Translations under genes and position numbers: made by a program
Part shown: piece after piece, positions 1 to 11,537 of the stretch
Layout of the letters: every line of letters begins with the position of its first letter
How positions within the stretch are numbered: the first letter of the stretch is position 1
Source: Sepioteuthis lessoniana
Taxonomy: Eukaryota > Mollusca > Cephalopoda > Myopsida > Loliginidae
DNA: 64,000 bases
Assembly: GCA_963585895.1 (NCBI GenBank)
Contig: OY757904.1
Coordinates: forward strand, 22,811,037-22,875,036
Reading direction: 5' to 3'
Notes under the pieces: model-generated
What the model saw: the letters and a program-made list of their open reading frames with translations, nothing else
What the model was told of the DNA's origin: nothing
Database searches by the model: none

Positions 1-39
1 ATAGTTTGGTTTGTTTGTTTTTTCTTTCTTTCTTGATTA

Positions 40-275
40 AACAGTTCTATTTGACCCATTGATGGAAACTTAAAAGGTACTACCACAACTCGTCAGTGAA
101 CCTGGGAGTAATAGCAATGAAGCCATATTTCTCAAAGACCCAAAACAGGAGTCTCACCCTCAGAAGGGTTAATGTCATATACAGGACACTCTTTAAGGGA
201 GGGGTCTTACCACTCTGCAGAGGTGCAATTGGCGTATTCTACAGTCGTAGCTGATTGGAGTGATTACGAACAGAA
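40..275 (-). repeat. LINE-related composite repeat, 5' portion
   Basis: On the minus strand this reads as the first 230 bases of the dispersed composite repeat best seen at 50008-50577. It has the ggctgtagaatac motif, a gaggggtaagac block and a block ending near the tattgctcccag motif. It is divergent and 3'-incomplete. Confidence 0.6.
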
Positions 276-410
276 AACCTCATAGAATGTAACTGTTCCA
301 TTTGCGAATTTGAAGGACAGTAATAAAATTTTAATAATTCAATTTTACGGAATTGAAAACAATTATTTTTTTAAAATATGTTATAACATCTGTCACTATT
401 TCCAAACAAC

Positions 411-540
411 CATTTTCTTTCTTTCTTTCTTTCTTTCACACCAGATAGTTTTCTCTCTTTCTTTTTTAACATCATAGTTGTTTCTTTCTTTCTTTCTTTC
501 TTCAAGCATTTTTTGGTTTCTTTCTTTCTTAAAACTTTTC
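411..540. repeat. (TTTC)n simple repeat
   Basis: Several interrupted runs of TTTC; a further short run lies at 22-35. Confidence 0.85.
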
Positions 541-1084
541 GTTTTCTATCTTTCTTACTAATATAAACCTCTTGACTAGAATTCCATGTTCTTCGACAAG
601 GAATTCAACAAGAATTAATTTTATACCATGTTTTCGTCTTTGTAAGGAATAATGGCAATGATCTTGACAAATTAACTGTAAGATTTTTACAAATTTTTAT
701 TCACTTGTTGAGGAAACTATAGTACCAATAATTGCGGATAGGCTTTGTGCAAAAATTGTCATCTTTCGATACCATAACACGCACTAATCAGAAAAGAGTG
801 AAGTGCAATACTATGATGGGGATGTGACGTATTTTATTTAAAAATAAAGATTACATTCTCGGTTGATATGTAGATATTATATTTGCTATCATCGCAAATG
901 GTAGTTAAATGTTATTGTATAATCTAGTTGATGGTTACGGTTAATTCAGTTTGGTTTGGATAAAATAATGTAGTTTCGTTATTATCGCATATCGTAGTGG
1001 TGGTTGGGTTTTTCTTGAATTTACTGTTGTTGCTTCTTCGTGATCGTTCGGCGTCTCTTAGATGTTACCACTGGTACTTTGATG
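541..1084. other. Unassigned AT-rich sequence
   Basis: No reading frame with protein-like composition and no recognised repeat. The same applies to 276-410. Confidence 0.5.
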
Positions 1085-1430
1085 ATTGGTTGAATGGTTG
1101 TTTTTTTTTTATGGCAAATCAACCCTTCTAAGTCATTTAATGCCTATTCCTTTTCATAAATATATATTAAATATGTCTGATTTGTAAACAACTAGTTAAT
1201 GTGTAACATTGTTTTTAAACGAGCCAGAGCCCTTTTGTTTGCTCACAGATAAATGAGTTCAAGTATTGCTATGTAATATTAACAATTCAATTTAACATCA
1301 GTGATTTTTTTTGCACACATTTAAATCGTTTCAAGAATTGTTATACTTACGTTTAAGATCAGTTATTTTTTAGTTAAATCGTTTTGTGTTTTGTAAATGA
1401 TTAAATAGTTCATTTGTAAAAGAAACAAAT
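1085..1430 (-). repeat. LINE-related composite repeat, 3' portion
   Basis: It begins (minus-strand 3' end) with the ttttatggcaaatcaaccctt hairpin tail. It continues into the internal sub-repeats (gccagagccc, attgctatgtaat, caattcaatttaacatcag) shared with 42335-43355. Confidence 0.6.
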
Positions 1431-1989
1431 CATACCATAACCTCAAAGGTTTTTGGGACGCTGAATATGTCATCTAATAGTATTTTTGAGAACAATAATA
1501 GTTACTTGGTAATATCCATCTCCTCTCACAAGTAATATGTAACACGTGGTTATGGGTTTGTAAGCACCAGAAGCAAAGAATGACGCTGTTTATCTGACTT
1601 ATAATTGGTCTCTACTGCTTCAAAAAAAAAAATGTGCTGTTTTTAGGGGGGTTGTAAATTTCAATTCTTTGAAAATTATAAAATCTATTTATGATTTGTA
1701 GTTGAGAAAATAACTAAGTTAAAGCTCTTCGAGGCTTTACATAATTTTAATATTTCTATTTTTTGTAGACATATTTTTTAAAATTATCAAAGAAAACCCC
1801 TGTAAATACAATATAAAATTGTATAAAACATAAGATCGTCTAAGAATGCTTAACAATGAAATGAGAGGACTATTTGATAGAACCACCAACAATTCTCCTA
1901 GTCTAACAGAAGAATTAAAATGGCACTTTATGAAAACCAATAATTTTAAAATGTCTAAAAATACTATGATAATATTGATATTTCTATGG
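1431..1989. other. Unassigned AT-rich sequence
   Basis: Short overlapping frames on both strands (66 and 89 codons) are AT-driven and show no motif. No gene is supported. Confidence 0.5.
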
Positions 1990-2105
1990 AGGAGGAGTCT
2001 TGTCATCAGATGGTTTATTGTGATGTCCCGGACACTCGTTGGGTAGGTCTAATCCCTGTGCAGTGATATAGTCGACGTATTCTACAGCCATAGTCGACTG
2101 CTGCT
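1990..2105 (-). repeat. Composite repeat, 5' end fragment
   Basis: The reverse complement gives the cgactatggctgtagaatac start and the block ending near ccatcagat, matching the first 110 bases of the composite family. Confidence 0.55.
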
Positions 2106-2913
2106 GCTTTGTAATTGTTTGAAATCTCTTTGAAGGCTGCTGCTTCTTTCTGATCGTTCAGCGTGTCGTCGAAGTTACTGTTGTCATAATCCTTTATCTT
2201 TCGGCTGCTGGATCATATTAGTTTAACTTTTTTCCAGTCAAAGTAGCTCGAATTGGCTCAGAAATTGAAATTCGCGTAGCTCATTTCCTGATAAGTCGAA
2301 AAATGTTTTAATGATCCTTTATTTTTTCTCTCACGTTCATGCCAGAAGTAGGTATGTGAAGACAGTTGAGATATTTGTTTGCGTAAGACGTATGAACAGT
2401 GGTTATCGAAATGAACACTTTCGTTTGTGTTATTAAAGAAATTACAAGACGCTTACCAAAAATGCAATTTTACTTACGAATAACCACTGTAAGCTTTTTC
2501 TGCGGTTTGACTGTTGCACTCATAATGATATTGCCATTGAATATTATTCATATCCCAAGTGGAATTTTTTTTCTTTTGCCAGTACTCAAACCACTTACAT
2601 TTATCTAGATTTGACACACTGCGACTTTTTTTACCAAAGCGAAAAATCACGGTTGAAAAGTAGGTCTATTCACGCTGTTAAGGAGACAGCGACAATTCAG
2701 TTGAAAGAAAATCCCGGAAGTAGAAAAGTGGAAGGAATGCTGAGATAGGCATGCAAAATCTCAAGAAGAATGGGTTGAAGAGGCTATTGCCTTAGGTAGA
2801 TGATTATGTGTCGATAGATGAGTGCGTTTAGACATGTGAATGCTTGCATATGTATGGATATGTATGTTTTGTCAAGGGAATGCTTGCACATGTTTGCACA
2901 TCGTTCAAAAATT

Positions 2914-2921
<8 letters not shown>
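2106..2921. other. Unassigned sequence
   Basis: A 69-codon plus-strand frame at 2399-2608 is hydrophobic but has no recognisable family, no exon context and no homologous copy in the window. No gene is called. Confidence 0.4.
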
Positions 2922-2961
<40 letters not shown>

Positions 2962-2963
2962 GT
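2922..2963. repeat. (TA)n(GA)n compound microsatellite
   Basis: About 13 TA units pass directly into GA units. Confidence 0.9.
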
Positions 2964-3120
2964 AATTGGAGAGATAGGCATATTTGTTTGTAGTTATTCA
3001 TTTTTTAATTGTTCTTATCTAGTTTCGACTTTAAATCATCGTCAGCAGAAGAATCCTTAAAATAAGGTAAGTTTAGTTTCTTTGTTTAATGTCATTTAAA
3101 AATTTTTGTGATATATAATG

Positions 3121-3305
3121 CCAAAGCCATCCCTCTAGAAGAACAATAGTGGTATTGCTTAACCCAAAGCTGGGAGGATAAGTGGCTTCATACCTTTCCC
3201 AAGGGTATTTGTCCGAAAGGGAACGTAACAGCTCGATGGGAGTTCGAACTCGCTTACTACGATTCTGTATTCCATCACTTTAACCATTGCATCACGCGTA
3301 CACCC
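3121..3305 (-). repeat. SINE-B copy
   Basis: On the minus strand it shows a tRNA-like head (gtgatgcaatggttaaagtg, gagttcgaactcg as B-box) followed by the body containing cccttgggaaaggtatga and gctttgggttaa. Its 3' hairpin tail is missing or degraded. Confidence 0.7.
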
Positions 3306-3530
3306 ACCCCCGATAAAAATAGGTTTTAAAAAAGTCATTTTGTTACAAAATGAGCGACGTAAAATGAAGTGGTAATTTACACTACGTTACCAGTTTGGAA
3401 AGCTTAGGTTAAGAGTCAACAGCGATTAGTGTGGGTTAGTTTTTTGTGTATGCAGTCATCAGACCAAGTGTTAACTCTGAGTCTAAACTACTCAAAATTA
3501 GATTTAAGTGCTCTATCACTAATTGTGACT

Positions 3531-3600
3531 ACTTTATTTATCAATATAAAAAACTATATATATATATATATATATAGTTTTCTATATTGATTAATAAAGT
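3531..3600. repeat. Inverted repeat with (TA)n loop
   Basis: Two arms of about 25 bases (actttatttatcaatataaa and its near-complement) flank a (TA)n core. It would fold into a long hairpin, a MITE-like or cruciform structure of unknown family. Confidence 0.75.
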
Positions 3601-4577
3601 GATCCAATTTTTTTTACTTACTTTCATATATCTATCCATCTATCTAAATAAAGTGGTCCCAATCTGTCTCTCTCTCTCTCTATATATATATATATAGATG
3701 TAACGGAAATTTAGAAATCCTAATATTTTTGACAAATAGCGTAATTATCAAAAGTATATTTTTAATTGTTAGTCCAAAAGTAACAATTAAATGTATAGTT
3801 AAAAAACATATGAATGGTGACTCTGCAATTGATATCAAAGGCAGATGAGAGCTTAATGTTTTTGTCTCAGTCGAAAAATGTAAATGCCCTTTGAACCCAA
3901 ACAGGACAGTTCACATTTGGGGTTCAATCTTTGAAACATTGCATTGCGGGTATACATCGCGTGGGTGAGGCAAAATATGCATATAAGAAACTCATTTTTG
4001 TGTGTGAGAGATAATCTGGCCAAAACTTCGGAGCGCATCTGAGTGACTTTATGGACCACACACATGCACGCACCTGAGAGACGCGCGCACGCACGCATTC
4101 TAGCATCTAAAACACAGACAGGACATTAAACTTTAGCAGTCTCTGAATCGTCATTACTTCATGTTATTATTTGATTATGTTGGCTGTATGTGTTAAATAC
4201 CCAGATATTTTGGGCACGTGTATTAAATATGCCACTTATTAATGCAGATTGGTGTTCTTAATATCTTCTGGTGTGGAAACGAAAAACTTCTTCCTCACAG
4301 GTTATCAAGTCGAATACTTATATACCACGAAAGGGATTAAAAACTGACTTCTTCGTTCGGAAGAAACACATCACTAGACGATTACCAAATGAGTCAGCGA
4401 CTGTTCCGTAGCCAAAAGAAAAGTTCGAGATATCATAATGATCACAGATCCGAACTGAGTGGCACACGTTCAGACAACAGCAAGGCTGAACCAGAGGAGT
4501 CCATAAGACGTTTAAAAGCTGGTTCCGGATAGATAGATAGATAGGTAGATAGATAGATATATGAAAGTAAGTAAAAA
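3601..4577. other. Unassigned sequence
   Basis: Holds short (TC)n/(TA)n near 3667-3696 and GATA units near 4529-4560. Short minus-strand frames at 3853-4106 are not supported as genes. Confidence 0.45.
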
Positions 4578-4805
4578 AAGTTGGCGACTGTAGTCAAGGG
4601 CGACCAGAAGGCTCCCTTTTCAATAGCTACTACACCGAGGTGTAGGGGAGGGCACTACTCCTTTCCTCGGATCGTTCCTCTTTACCATTGATACGTACCT
4701 TATATTGCTGACTGTTAAGCAAAGAGGTATCAAGTACTATTTTTAAAGTCTCTGGTATGACGCGCCCAGGGATTGAACCCTTGTCTCCCGGACCATTGGT
4801 ATACC
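4578..4805 (-). repeat. SINE-C copy
   Basis: Reverse complement: a tRNA-like B-box (gggttcaatccc) next to gtcataccagagactttaaa, then aaggtacgtatcaa, and a 3' part ending in gactacagtcgccaac. The same family lies at 7630, 14768, 24235, 47600 and 51885. Confidence 0.75.
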
Positions 4806-5027
4806 CGTGGAAAATTTTTATTAGAGCAATGAATTTAAAATGTTATGATATAGGGTATAAAGTAATTTCCAGTAAATTATGCAAAAGAAAGGATGATATT
4901 CTTCGGTGAAAGTTATTTTAATTGTCTAAGTTTTTAATATTACGGATATTAAGAGAAAGCAAATTGAAATCCTTCAATCTTTTCTAAGATCGCTGATGTT
5001 ACAATGGGAGCCCAACTGATTTGCTGT

Positions 5028-5028
5028 C

Positions 5029-5062
<34 letters not shown>
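5028..5062. repeat. (TA)n microsatellite
   Basis: Uninterrupted TA units, ending in a TGTATATAA step. Confidence 0.9.
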
Positions 5063-5068
<6 letters not shown>

Positions 5069-5219
5069 ACGGAGGAGCTTATAATGTCATGGTTATCTTT
5101 GAACAAAATCGACAATGCTGACAGAGATAAGATTCTGTGTATTTCAGATAGCGCTAATACTCTTGGGAGTGCTATGAATCCAATTATTCTTCTTCCTGCA
5201 ATGCGAAAGTAGTATGGAT

Positions 5220-5453
<234 letters not shown>

Positions 5454-5744
5454 TAATACTTTGATCTACTCAGGTAAGTTTTGTGTAAGTGTGTTTGAAA
5501 GTTTTAGCTTTGAATATATAGAGAAAATTGAGGCAATCCTTTTAGCTTATTTTATACGTAATAATGATTCCTATCAGTCTTTAATCGTATCCAAGAACAC
5601 ACAGACATAAATAAAAAGGCGAAAAATAATTAAAACAAAAGATATAACGGGGATCCAATGAAGTTATCATGATGTTCTCCGACAACCAGATTGCTCTGTT
5701 CCTTTGCAGAAAAGTTATATATATATATATATATATATATAGTC

Positions 5745-6435
5745 TGCCTAAATCGACTCTCTATTGGATACTCTAGAGCAAGCATCAAGAGGGAATGCAA
5801 ATAAAATAGAGAGCATGTGATTTAAACCAGTTGGAATCATCTCCACTCAAAGTGGCAAGCCTCTAAAACTAGGAGACAAGTTCACTTACCTCAGTAGACA
5901 TATCTCATCTACCGAAAGTGATGCTAACATACACGGAGCGAAAGCGTGGACTACTATCAATAGGCTATCAATCATATGGAAGTCTGATTTATCTATCCTG
6001 TTAAATAAAACGGAATTTTTTCAAGTTGTCGCTGTGATACTTTTACTATATGATTGCACCACATGGACACTAACAAAATGCGAGTAGAAAAAGCTAGATA
6101 AGAACAACACAAGAATTCTTGTTGTTTTGAACAAATCATGGAGCATCCCATAAAACAGCAGCTGTACACATACTTATTTCCTCTCTAAAGAATTATCGAA
6201 GTAAGACGAACAAGATCTGCGGGACACTGCTGGAGAAGCAAGGACGAATTCATAAGTGACGTTCCCCAATGGATCCCAACTCATATATGAGGGAGCGTAG
6301 GCCGATCAACAAAAATGTATTTACATCAGCTCTGTGCGAACACTGCGTGTAGTTGGGAGGATGATAGGGACAGATAGAAAGAGAGAGTTAGGAAAATCCG
6401 TGCTGTCAACACAAATTGATGTTGATGATATATAT
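5745..6435 (+). pseudogene. RTE-type LINE fragment, decayed RT C-terminal region
   Basis: Conceptual pieces in several frames match the C-terminal part of the RTE reverse transcriptase also present at 8757, 22382 and 55809: KPLKLGDKFTYL, AKAWTTINRLSIIWKSDL, LLYDCTTWTLTK, then a degraded tail. Stops and frame changes are many, so it is non-functional. It ends near a short GAT-rich tail (gatgttgatgat), as the other copies do. This copy is the most diverged of the set, suggesting an old insertion. Confidence 0.75.
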
Positions 6436-6852
6436 CATCATCATCATCAGGGTACTCAGGTCGAACAGGTGTGTTACTGGAAGAAGACCACGTGATGAGA
6501 ACCACGAAGTCAGATTAAACCGAGAGGCAGAGAATCAGTCGAGCGTGGGACACGCTGCCGATTAGGTTGTCTCTGACGAGCTTGCAAGGGGATGCAAGCG
6601 TTGGCACACCCTAGCTCCTGGACGAAGATATGGGAAGAAGAAGTCCTCTCTCCACCCATCTCGCATACACCACAGAAACTTAAACCCTTTCGAGAGTTAA
6701 GTGTGGGAGATATATTTTTGTGAAGAAGTGTGTTCGTTCGTTCATTGAAGTTCGTAAATTATGTTTGATTGTGTTTCTGCTTATATTTGTTTTACGGCTA
6801 TACAACACAGGCTACATCCTTTATCGGCACATAGCTGTTGTATACAGGATAT
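6436..6852. other. Unassigned sequence with short CAT run
   Basis: Starts at a palindromic gatgatatatatcatcatc junction. No gene or known repeat is recognised. Confidence 0.4.
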
Positions 6853-6853
6853 G

Positions 6854-6905
<52 letters not shown>
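6853..6905. repeat. (TA)n microsatellite
   Basis: About 26 TA units. Confidence 0.95.
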
Positions 6906-6908
<3 letters not shown>

Positions 6909-7017
6909 TGGTTTGACTTGGTTTATTTGCTTCATGGCATATCAGTCTTCTTAGGTTATTTAAAGCCATCCTGGTAAAACAACGACTCTTATCGAGGGAG
7001 ACTCGAAAAGCAAACAC

Positions 7018-7200
7018 AGATCGAGGATTAATAGCTGTTATGGTATACTATTTTCAAATCTGAAACAAAAAAGAACACAACGTTATTATTAGTAGAATTA
7101 TTAGGAATCAAATAGGCGCCATGTATAATTGAGACACCCTATATAACCATGTATAATTGAGACACCCTATATAACCATGTATTATTGAGACGCCCTATAT
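7018..7200 (+). mobile_element. MITE-M (mariner-like) end with triplicated terminus
   Basis: Shares gatcgaggattaatagctgt, actattttcaaatctgaaac and the terminal ttgagacaccctata with the elements at 11534 and 62598. The last 27 bases (atgtataattgagacaccct core) occur three times in a row, so the terminus itself was tandemly amplified. Confidence 0.7.
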
Positions 7201-7629
7201 TTAGGCACTTGAAAAAATTATTTTCAAAACGAGTTATTCCATTTAAGCCTTATTTTTTTGTGTGTGTGTGTGTAGGGGGACAGCTTGTTTCGTCTGATGT
7301 TCTTTTCTTGTGGGGGGGCAGCTTGTTTATGATTACGTTCTTTTTTGAGGGTTGTGGGAACGACTTGTTTATATTCATATTTAATAGTGACATCATGGCT
7401 CCATCAATAAAAGAAGTGAACCTTTATGAAAAGCATTAAAAAACAACATAAGAAGAATTTTTACCCCCCCCTCTATCTGTACCGTAGCTACTATCAACAT
7501 ACACTTCTCCGAAGAGCACGTTTGCACGGAACACAGAGTCACATAAATGTGATATGAAGTCCATTTAAAACATGAGTTTTTTAAACAGCTCAGTCATTTC
7601 TGGTACACAGCGAATCTTTTCAAAACAAG
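7201..7629. other. Unassigned sequence
   Basis: Contains two imperfect copies of a ggggacagcttgttt-like block near 7275-7330. The 84-codon frame at 7185-7439 is not supported as a gene. Confidence 0.4.
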
Positions 7630-7830
7630 TTGTTCCTCACATCGGACCGGTTTGTGTAGCAGGGGGTGCTACTCATTTTCTTGAATTGCTCTACATTACC
7701 CTTGATTCGTACCTTATTATGAAGAGGTTTAAACAAAGAGGCATCAAGTGAGTATTTGGTATGACTTGACCTGAGATTTATCCCCGGTATCTTGGGCTAT
7801 TGTCGAACACTCTAACCATTATGCCAATGA
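7630..7830 (-). repeat. SINE-C copy (divergent)
   Basis: Reverse complement shows ggtagagtgttc-like remains, gtcaagtcataccaaatact and aaggtacgaatcaagggtaa in SINE-C order. Confidence 0.65.
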
Positions 7831-7835
7831 GTAGT

Positions 7836-7970
7836 GGCACCATTCAATCTATAGCTGGAAATATAAGGGGGTTCATACCTTTCTCAAGGACATTATTACA
7901 ATAGTGAACGTAATTGTGTGACTGGAGTTCGTTGTTGCTTACTAAGAAGTCGTAGTCCAACGTCACAAGA
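7836..7970 (-). repeat. SINE-B copy (partial)
   Basis: Reverse complement gives the degraded tRNA-like head and tgagaaaggtatgaaccccc, then the agctatagattg remnant. Confidence 0.6.
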
Positions 7971-7971
7971 A

Positions 7972-7974
<3 letters not shown>

Positions 7975-8020
<46 letters not shown>
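7975..8020. repeat. (TA)n microsatellite
   Basis: About 22 TA units. Confidence 0.95.
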
Positions 8021-8021
<1 letters not shown>

Positions 8022-8197
8022 ACGGTGTATGGTTGTCACTATCTCTCTTGATGGGTTTGGGGCAGACCAAATGCAGTAAAATTTGGAGAGTGCTCAATAT
8101 CTGTGATAGAGCTATTACATAATAATCGTAATAAATAAATGAATAAATATATGTTAGCTTCTTTTTATATATATTTAATAGCATGGATGCTATTCTA

Positions 8198-8264
8198 CGA
8201 CCTGTGGTTTCATGCAGTCTTATTATGAGAATCCCGTAGTAAGACGGCATGAAACTAGTGGTCG
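8198..8264. repeat. 67-bp inverted repeat
   Basis: Arms cgacc...gtttcatgcagtcttatta and the near-complement ending gcatgaaac...ggtcg flank a short gagaatccc loop. The whole segment would fold on itself. The family is unknown. Confidence 0.7.
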
Positions 8265-8300
8265 CGTATAAGCAACCATACTATTAGATTTATATAAAAA

Positions 8301-8302
<2 letters not shown>

Positions 8303-8355
<53 letters not shown>
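8303..8355. repeat. (TA)n microsatellite
   Basis: About 26 TA units. Confidence 0.95.
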
Positions 8356-8358
<3 letters not shown>

Positions 8359-8598
8359 TCTTTATATCTAATCTGTAATTCTGTTGGTGAGAAAAAAACC
8401 CAGATTGTACAATTTTCAAATTCTACAAACTGATATCTGGGGGAAAAATTCGTAAAAAAGAGAAAAGACGAAAAACACACGTGCTACTTGAAAATAATCC
8501 ACGGCATGTATATCTCGTGAAATGAAAAAGAAAACACCGACAGAATTACCGAAGCTAAAATGTAATAAGGTGCTCAATACATGAGATAGAGCAAATAT

Positions 8599-8735
8599 GA
8601 AAATAATTCCTTCACGGCCAAGAGTGAGTGTACCAAGGTTTCAGCAAACTTCACTTCAAGATCGAAGAGCAACCCTGAACAGCCGTTTGGTGAACCCTAG
8701 GTACACTCACTTTTGGCCATGAGGGAATTATTTTC
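8599..8735. mobile_element. Foldback MITE, 137 bp
   Basis: Terminal inverted repeats of about 40 bases (gaaaataattccttcacggc at the left, complement at the right with about four mismatches) surround a ~55-base core. Both sides are flanked by aat/tat-rich bases that could be a TA or AATAT target site. No coding capacity. Likely a non-autonomous DNA transposon of unassigned superfamily. Confidence 0.75.
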
Positions 8736-8756
8736 AATATATATATATAGAGAGAT

Positions 8757-9255
8757 TACCTCTCTGAAACTAGTTAAAAAGTTCACCTACCTAGGAAGCA
8801 GTGTCTCAACAACCGAGACAAACATCGACACGCGACTTGCAAAAGCATGGACAGTTAACAATAGTCTATCGGACATATGGAAGTCAGACCTGACCGATAA
8901 AATGAAACGAAGTTTCTTCCAAGCAGCAGTCGTGTCGATACTGCTATATGGATGCACTACATGGACGCTGACTAAACAGATGGAGAAAAGGCTTGACGGC
9001 AACTACACAAGAATGCTGGTAGCAATATTGAACAAGTCCTGAAGGCAACACCTCACAAAAACTATCAAACTTAGACGAACCAGACAAGTGGGATCCTGCT
9101 GGAGAAGTAGGCACGAGCTCATAAGTGATGAACTCCTGTGGACCCCTTCACATGGACGAGCAAAGGCATGGTGACCAGCTCGAACCTACATACAGCAGGT
9201 CTGTATAGATAAGGGATGTATCTCTGCCGTAAGCGATGAATGATAGGGAGGGGTG

Positions 9256-9297
<42 letters not shown>

Positions 9298-9325
9298 TAT
9301 CCGTGTGGATGGTACGACAAGATGA
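8757..9325 (+). pseudogene. RTE-type LINE fragment, RT C-terminal region
   Basis: One frame (to 9042) carries FTYLGSSVSTTETNIDTRL, WKSDLTDKMKRSFFQAAVV, LLYGCTTWTLTKQMEK and NYTRMLVAILNKS, the thumb/C-terminal region of RTE-clade RT. After the stop it resumes as RRTRQVGSCWRSRHELISDE and GRAKAW. A stretch corresponding to the usual HQLYGHLPP segment is deleted. The element is 5'-truncated, as is usual for LINEs, and carries a (GA)n expansion at 9258-9294 before its GAT-rich 3' tail at about 9319-9340. It is non-functional. Confidence 0.85.
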
Positions 9326-9340
9326 TGATGATGATATAGT

Positions 9341-9884
9341 TTACTCCGTTACTCGTACACATGAATACAATGAAATTACGATTTCAAAGTCAAAGATTTT
9401 TTCAGTCGATTATTTGTCGGTTTAAAACATGACATGTGCATGTTTTAATTCGCCCATGTAAAATTTCTATCATGTATATCTTGATTCATAGATTTCAGAG
9501 AATTTAGTTGAAAACACGCTCTCATGCAATTGAAGCAATATCTGCAGTTGATTTTTTTCTAAATATAATTTATTCCTGATGAAATGAATTAGAGCTGATA
9601 GGAGAAAAATTTTTTTATCGTGTTTTGGTTATCAGATGATTAAAGTGTCGTCAGATTACACAAAAAGAAATATTAATGAAAGAAAAAGGAAAGGAAAAAA
9701 GAAACAAAAAACAAAACTAACAAAATCAGTATTCGCCTTAAAAATAGATATCTTCTCCAAGCTTCAATAAAATGAGGAAAAGAAAATTTAAATCTAATAT
9801 AAATTAAAATAAGATAACTTAGAAAGATGTATGTCCGATTTCACCCTAGACCCCCCCATATCTATATATATATATATATATTGT
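9341..9884. other. Unassigned AT-rich sequence
   Basis: No reading frame or repeat is recognised. A purine-rich stretch lies at 9660-9720. Confidence 0.45.
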
Positions 9885-9977
9885 CATCCACAGACAGACT
9901 GTTTTGTTCTATCAGAACTCTTCAGTGTGGTTAGACAGGCTAGATTCCCGAAGCTGGGAATTGTGTGTGTGTGTGTG

Positions 9978-10014
<37 letters not shown>

Positions 10015-10701
10015 GTACAACACGTATAAACCACGCAGGCACACTCTACCATTCCTTATATATAGAGAAAGTTATTCACAGACTGACTGTTTCATTGAAT
10101 CACATTTCAATTTAGCTAGACACGTGATATGTTCGACAGTGGGATCGAAACGCCCCTGACTCTTACAGCTAGAGATTCTACCGCACAGCGACGAAAAAAT
10201 TCAGTGGGATTGAAGGAATTTTAAACATATGTATCACATTTGTTTGTTTATACGTATATATATTTATACTTATATACGTGTAACGGGTACCGAGGGCTCA
10301 AATCATTCGAAGAGTTTTGCATTACGCGAGTGGCAACCGTTTGCAAGAGATCTCAACTCCCCGGGAGAGACAGTATATATATATATATATATATAGTCAT
10401 CCACAGACTGACTGTTTCGTTATATCAGAACTCTTCAGTGTGGCTAGACGCTCGAAGCCAGGATCGAAACCCGTACAACTTTACGTTAGACTGTGTTTCA
10501 GACCACTCGGGCACCAAGCGGACAACGTTGGCTAAGGGAATTTTAAGGTATTTTTATTTTTAGAAACAGCAGCAGCAGCCTTTCTTTACAATTTATTATA
10601 CCCTATCGGCTACCAGAGTGCTCAATTCTTTCGAAGAGCTTTGCATTACGCTAGCAGCGGCCGGCAATTCCTTCGCCAGAGAGCTCAACCCCCATGGGGG
10701 A

Positions 10702-10710
<9 letters not shown>
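9885..10710 (-). repeat. SINE-E cluster (several nested or tandem fragments)
   Basis: Fragments of one family repeat here: gtcatccacagacagactg blocks at 9880, 10070 and 10397, a tRNA-like head on the minus strand near 10440-10540 (gcccgagtggtctgaaaca, gggtttcgatcc), and a 3' block with cagcagcagcagcc plus gagctttgcattacgct at 10305 and 10630. TA tracts separate the pieces. The full arrangement recurs at 14223-14600. The tRNA-like head implies a Pol III-type SINE. Confidence 0.65.

Positions 10711-10772
<62 letters not shown>
10705..10772. repeat. (TA)n microsatellite
   Basis: Long TA run with a single CATA interruption. Confidence 0.95.
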
Positions 10773-10776
<4 letters not shown>

Positions 10777-11006
10777 AACAATTTGTTGTTGGTCCATTAA
10801 GAGAAAAGTAAATATTTTAAAATGAAATGGACCGTAAATAATTTGGTATTTTAGGTTTTTATTTTATGTATTTGAACTGTATTTGTGTTTCAGACTTCAT
10901 GGTCTTCAAGGGGCTAATAATAGCAAGGACCATCTCTTCTCATCTTTACACTCATCACTATAAAGGCAAGCCTAGCCAAATTTAAATTCATTTGATCACC
11001 TATACA

Positions 11007-11051
<45 letters not shown>

Positions 11052-11501
11052 GTAAATAGTGGAACCTCAGCAGTCGAGCATAATTCGTTCCAAAATTTTG
11101 TTCGACTACCGATTTGTTCGAAAACTAAAACAATATTTCCTATAAGAAATAGTGTAAAATGGATTAATACGTTCTTGACTATCAGATGAATGTCTATATG
11201 GGTAACTACGTTTATATGTAAAAAAACGTGTATTTTATTACAGATAATCCATAAAAATATAAATACAGAAAAGCATAATAAAAGCAATATTTAGCCTAAT
11301 TCTTAATCATTTTACATACCTTTTTGGCTCGGATGTGACAGTGAATGTGGAAGAATATGGAGAGAAGAAAATAAGTTTGGAGAGTGCCCCTTGTGTGTTC
11401 GAACTCTGAACACTTGCTCGATCCTTTAATCATTTTTTACTCATAGTTTTTGGTCTAACTTGGAATTGTTCGATTTGAGAGTCGTTCGATTAAAGAGTTT
11501 T

Positions 11502-11533
<32 letters not shown>
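10773..11533. other. Unassigned AT-rich sequence with TA tracts
   Basis: TA tracts at about 11012-11050 and 11505-11534. Blocks at 11085-11130 (gttccaaaattttgttcgac) and 11465-11500 look like two ends of one degenerate inverted element. No gene is supported. Confidence 0.4.

Positions 11534-11537
<4 letters not shown>

Noticed and set aside
2399-2608. 69-codon hydrophobic plus-strand frame
   Set aside because: No family, splice signals or second copy; AT-rich DNA yields hydrophobic frames easily.
3067-3072. GTAAGT donor after cagaagaatccttaaaataag
   Set aside because: No acceptable acceptor upstream with an open frame of useful length.
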